Shown: one piece after another, positions 4,594 to 5,063 of the stretch
Layout: the number at the start of each line of letters is the position of its first letter
How positions within the stretch are numbered: the stretch's first letter is position 1
Translations under genes and position numbers: made by a program
Notes under the pieces: model-generated
The model's database searches: none
What the model was told of the DNA's origin: nothing
Seen by the model: only the letters and a program-made list of their open reading frames with translations
Origin: Spirochaetaceae bacterium
GTDB taxonomy: Bacteria; Spirochaetota; Spirochaetia; Treponematales; Breznakiellaceae
Length of the DNA: 5,063 bases
NCBI GenBank assembly: GCA_031280115.1
Contig: JAITHF010000089.1
Location: forward strand, 1 to 5,063
Direction: 5' to 3'

Positions 4594-4651
4594 GTCCGGT
4601 CTTTTGTGCCGGGGCCGCTGCACACGCCGCGGCAGCGGGGCGCTGTTTTTT
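4594..4651 (+). terminator. Hairpin plus T6 preceding cassette 3
   Basis: CAGCG (4633-4637) and CGCTG (4641-4645) form a short stem with a GGG loop followed by six T (4646-4651), an intrinsic-terminator shape on the plus strand. An alternative longer stem is CCGCTGC (4615-4621) with GCAGCGG (4632-4638). It occupies the position that module C has in the other cassettes. The rest of 4594-4614 shows nothing recognisable beyond decayed array sequence. Confidence 0.4.
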
Positions 4652-4699
4652 GCACAAACAACTCATTGTTTTATAATGAGTTATCGGCGCTTTCGCGCC
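4650..4699 (+). promoter_or_regulatory. Promoter-like block with TATAAT and 5' hairpin (cassette 3)
   Basis: TTGCAC (4650-4655) and TATAAT (4672-4677) are 16 bp apart. TTGCAC is also the core of a single 21-bp-type repeat unit (compare GTGCAC at 929). TATAAT lies in a perfect 8-bp inverted repeat, AACTCATT (4660-4667) with AATGAGTT (4675-4682). GGCGC-TTTC-GCGCC begins at 4686, 14 nt after TATAAT, so a transcript would start almost at the base of that hairpin. This is the best promoter candidate among the cassettes. Confidence 0.5.
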
Positions 4700-4783
4700 T
4701 CTTAAAAAGAATTTGGGGGAACCAGTTCCCCCAAACCCCCAGCCAGTGCGACGTGTGCAGCGCCAGTGCGCCATCGAATTCCG
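4700..4783 (+). repeat. Repeat cassette body with H hairpin and B linker (copy 3)
   Basis: TTTGGGGGAAC (4712-4722) pairs over 11 bp with GTTCCCCCAAA (4725-4735); the tip is too tight to close fully. ACCCCCAGCC and a diverged B linker (GTGCGCCATCGAATTCCGCTG, compare GTGCGCCGTCGAAGCC at 701-716) follow and lead into module E. No coding potential is evident. Confidence 0.6.
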
Positions 4784-4873
4784 CTGAGGCCCCGCTTCTG
4801 GGTTGTGACTAAACGTGCAAACCCTCTCACCGCAGGAAGCACGTGAAACAGCCTCCGGCTGCCCGCAGGGGGG
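4784..4873 (+). repeat. Repeat module E, copy 2 (18-bp hairpin absent)
   Basis: Same block as 719-830, with GCTTC/GAAGC (4794-4798, 4836-4840) and GGGTT/AACCC (4800-4804, 4820-4824) stems conserved although intervening bases differ. Relative to copy 1, 18 bp carrying the CCCCC/GGGGG hairpin are cleanly missing between the two TGAA direct repeats. It retains CAGCC-TCC-GGCTG. The end of the block touches the stop codon of the minus-strand gene at 4874, for which the reverse-strand hairpin plus TTTC could act as a weak terminator. Confidence 0.75.
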
Positions 4874-5063
4874 CTAGGGGCAGGGGACGGAGAGGGATTT
4901 CAAGGAAACCTTGCCGCCTATGGTAAGGGAACGCACCTCCCCGCGCTGCTTTGACACGCACACCTCAATAACGCCCCCGGGCTGGGCAACCCCGCCGCAA
5001 TACTCGCCGTCCTCTAAAAAAGACTCCCCGCGCCAGAGGCCCAGCGCCGCTGAACCGGAGCCG
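4874..5063 (-). CDS. C-terminal fragment of a DapF/PhzF-fold protein
   Basis: The open minus-strand frame enters from the window edge and ends at TAG (4876-4874), giving 62 residues. It starts GSGSAALGLWRG, continues through VAQPGGVIEV, and ends TIGGKVSLKSLSVPCP. The order matches the C-terminal end of diaminopimelate epimerase: a C-G-S/T-G-A loop with the second catalytic Cys, then a strand like LPGGRLDI, then a strand like MTGPAVHV. The Cys would be the residue just outside the window; the one visible base of its codon (C, third position) is compatible with TGC. DapF converts LL- to meso-diaminopimelate for lysine and peptidoglycan; PhzF-like enzymes of other function share the fold, so the exact product is open. 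Codon use and GC fit the neighbouring genes. The stop abuts repeat module E. Confidence 0.55.
   Translation of the reverse strand, partial: GSGSAALGLWRGESFLEDGEYCGGVAQPGGVIEVCVSKQRGEVRSLTIGGKVSLKSLSVPCP

Noticed and set aside
4195..4774. Open frames over array 2 on both strands (SESFCIR, SVYRMTR, RVILYTE repeats)
   Set aside because: The same period artefact: several frames on both strands are equally open and none has a plausible start or fold.
1..5063. tRNA, rRNA or transposase genes
   Set aside because: No cloverleaf, rRNA core sequence or transposase-like frame was seen. The inverted repeats here are internal hairpins, not insertion-sequence ends.

Overview
The window looks like a chromosomal stretch from a moderately GC-rich diderm bacterium. 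A spirochaete of the Treponema type is my best guess. That guess rests only on style: a secreted beta-rich protein, a membrane-anchored 11-residue-repeat coiled-coil protein resembling Borrelia Bdr-type repeats, and GC-rich modular intergenic repeats. No taxonomic marker is present, so it is held weakly.

Layout. Positions 1-975 contain no credible gene and are a mosaic of repeat modules. Next come a secreted, probably envelope, protein (1042-1689, +), a convergent membrane-anchored coiled-coil protein (1725-2324, -), and a complete acetolactate synthase large subunit, ilvB (2436-4127, -). Positions 4128-4873 are a second gene-free mosaic of the same modules. The window ends in the C-terminal 62 residues of a DapF/PhzF-fold protein (4874-5063, -), whose stop codon directly abuts the repeat. 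No ilvN lies next to ilvB.

The main point of interest is the intergenic mosaic. Both gene-free regions are assembled from the same ordered blocks: (1) a GC-rich hairpin followed by a T-run (terminator-like); (2) a tandem array with an exact 21-bp period and a mostly palindromic 6-bp core that differs between arrays (GGATCC; GTATAC/GTGTAC; GTGCAC/GCCGGC); (3) a TCATT-N7-AATGA block containing a perfect TATAAT; (4) a GGCGC/GCGCC hairpin starting exactly 14 nt after the TATAAT; (5) a long hairpin whose arms change together between copies while staying paired; (6) a conserved linker, sometimes followed by a ~90-110-bp block with nested stems. In three copies the array cores fall at 22 or 43 nt upstream of TATAAT. 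Read as a unit, this resembles a small transcription cassette: operator-like array, promoter, short structured RNA, terminator. I regard this as an undescribed repeat-borne small-RNA or regulatory element candidate. The layout is directly visible; transcription and function are inference.

The genes do not form an evident shared pathway. IlvB makes branched-chain amino-acid precursors, and the DapF-like protein may belong to lysine or peptidoglycan synthesis. One repeat cassette (4590-4180, minus strand) points straight at ilvB and ends at its predicted -35 box, so it may contribute an ilvB leader or alternative promoter.
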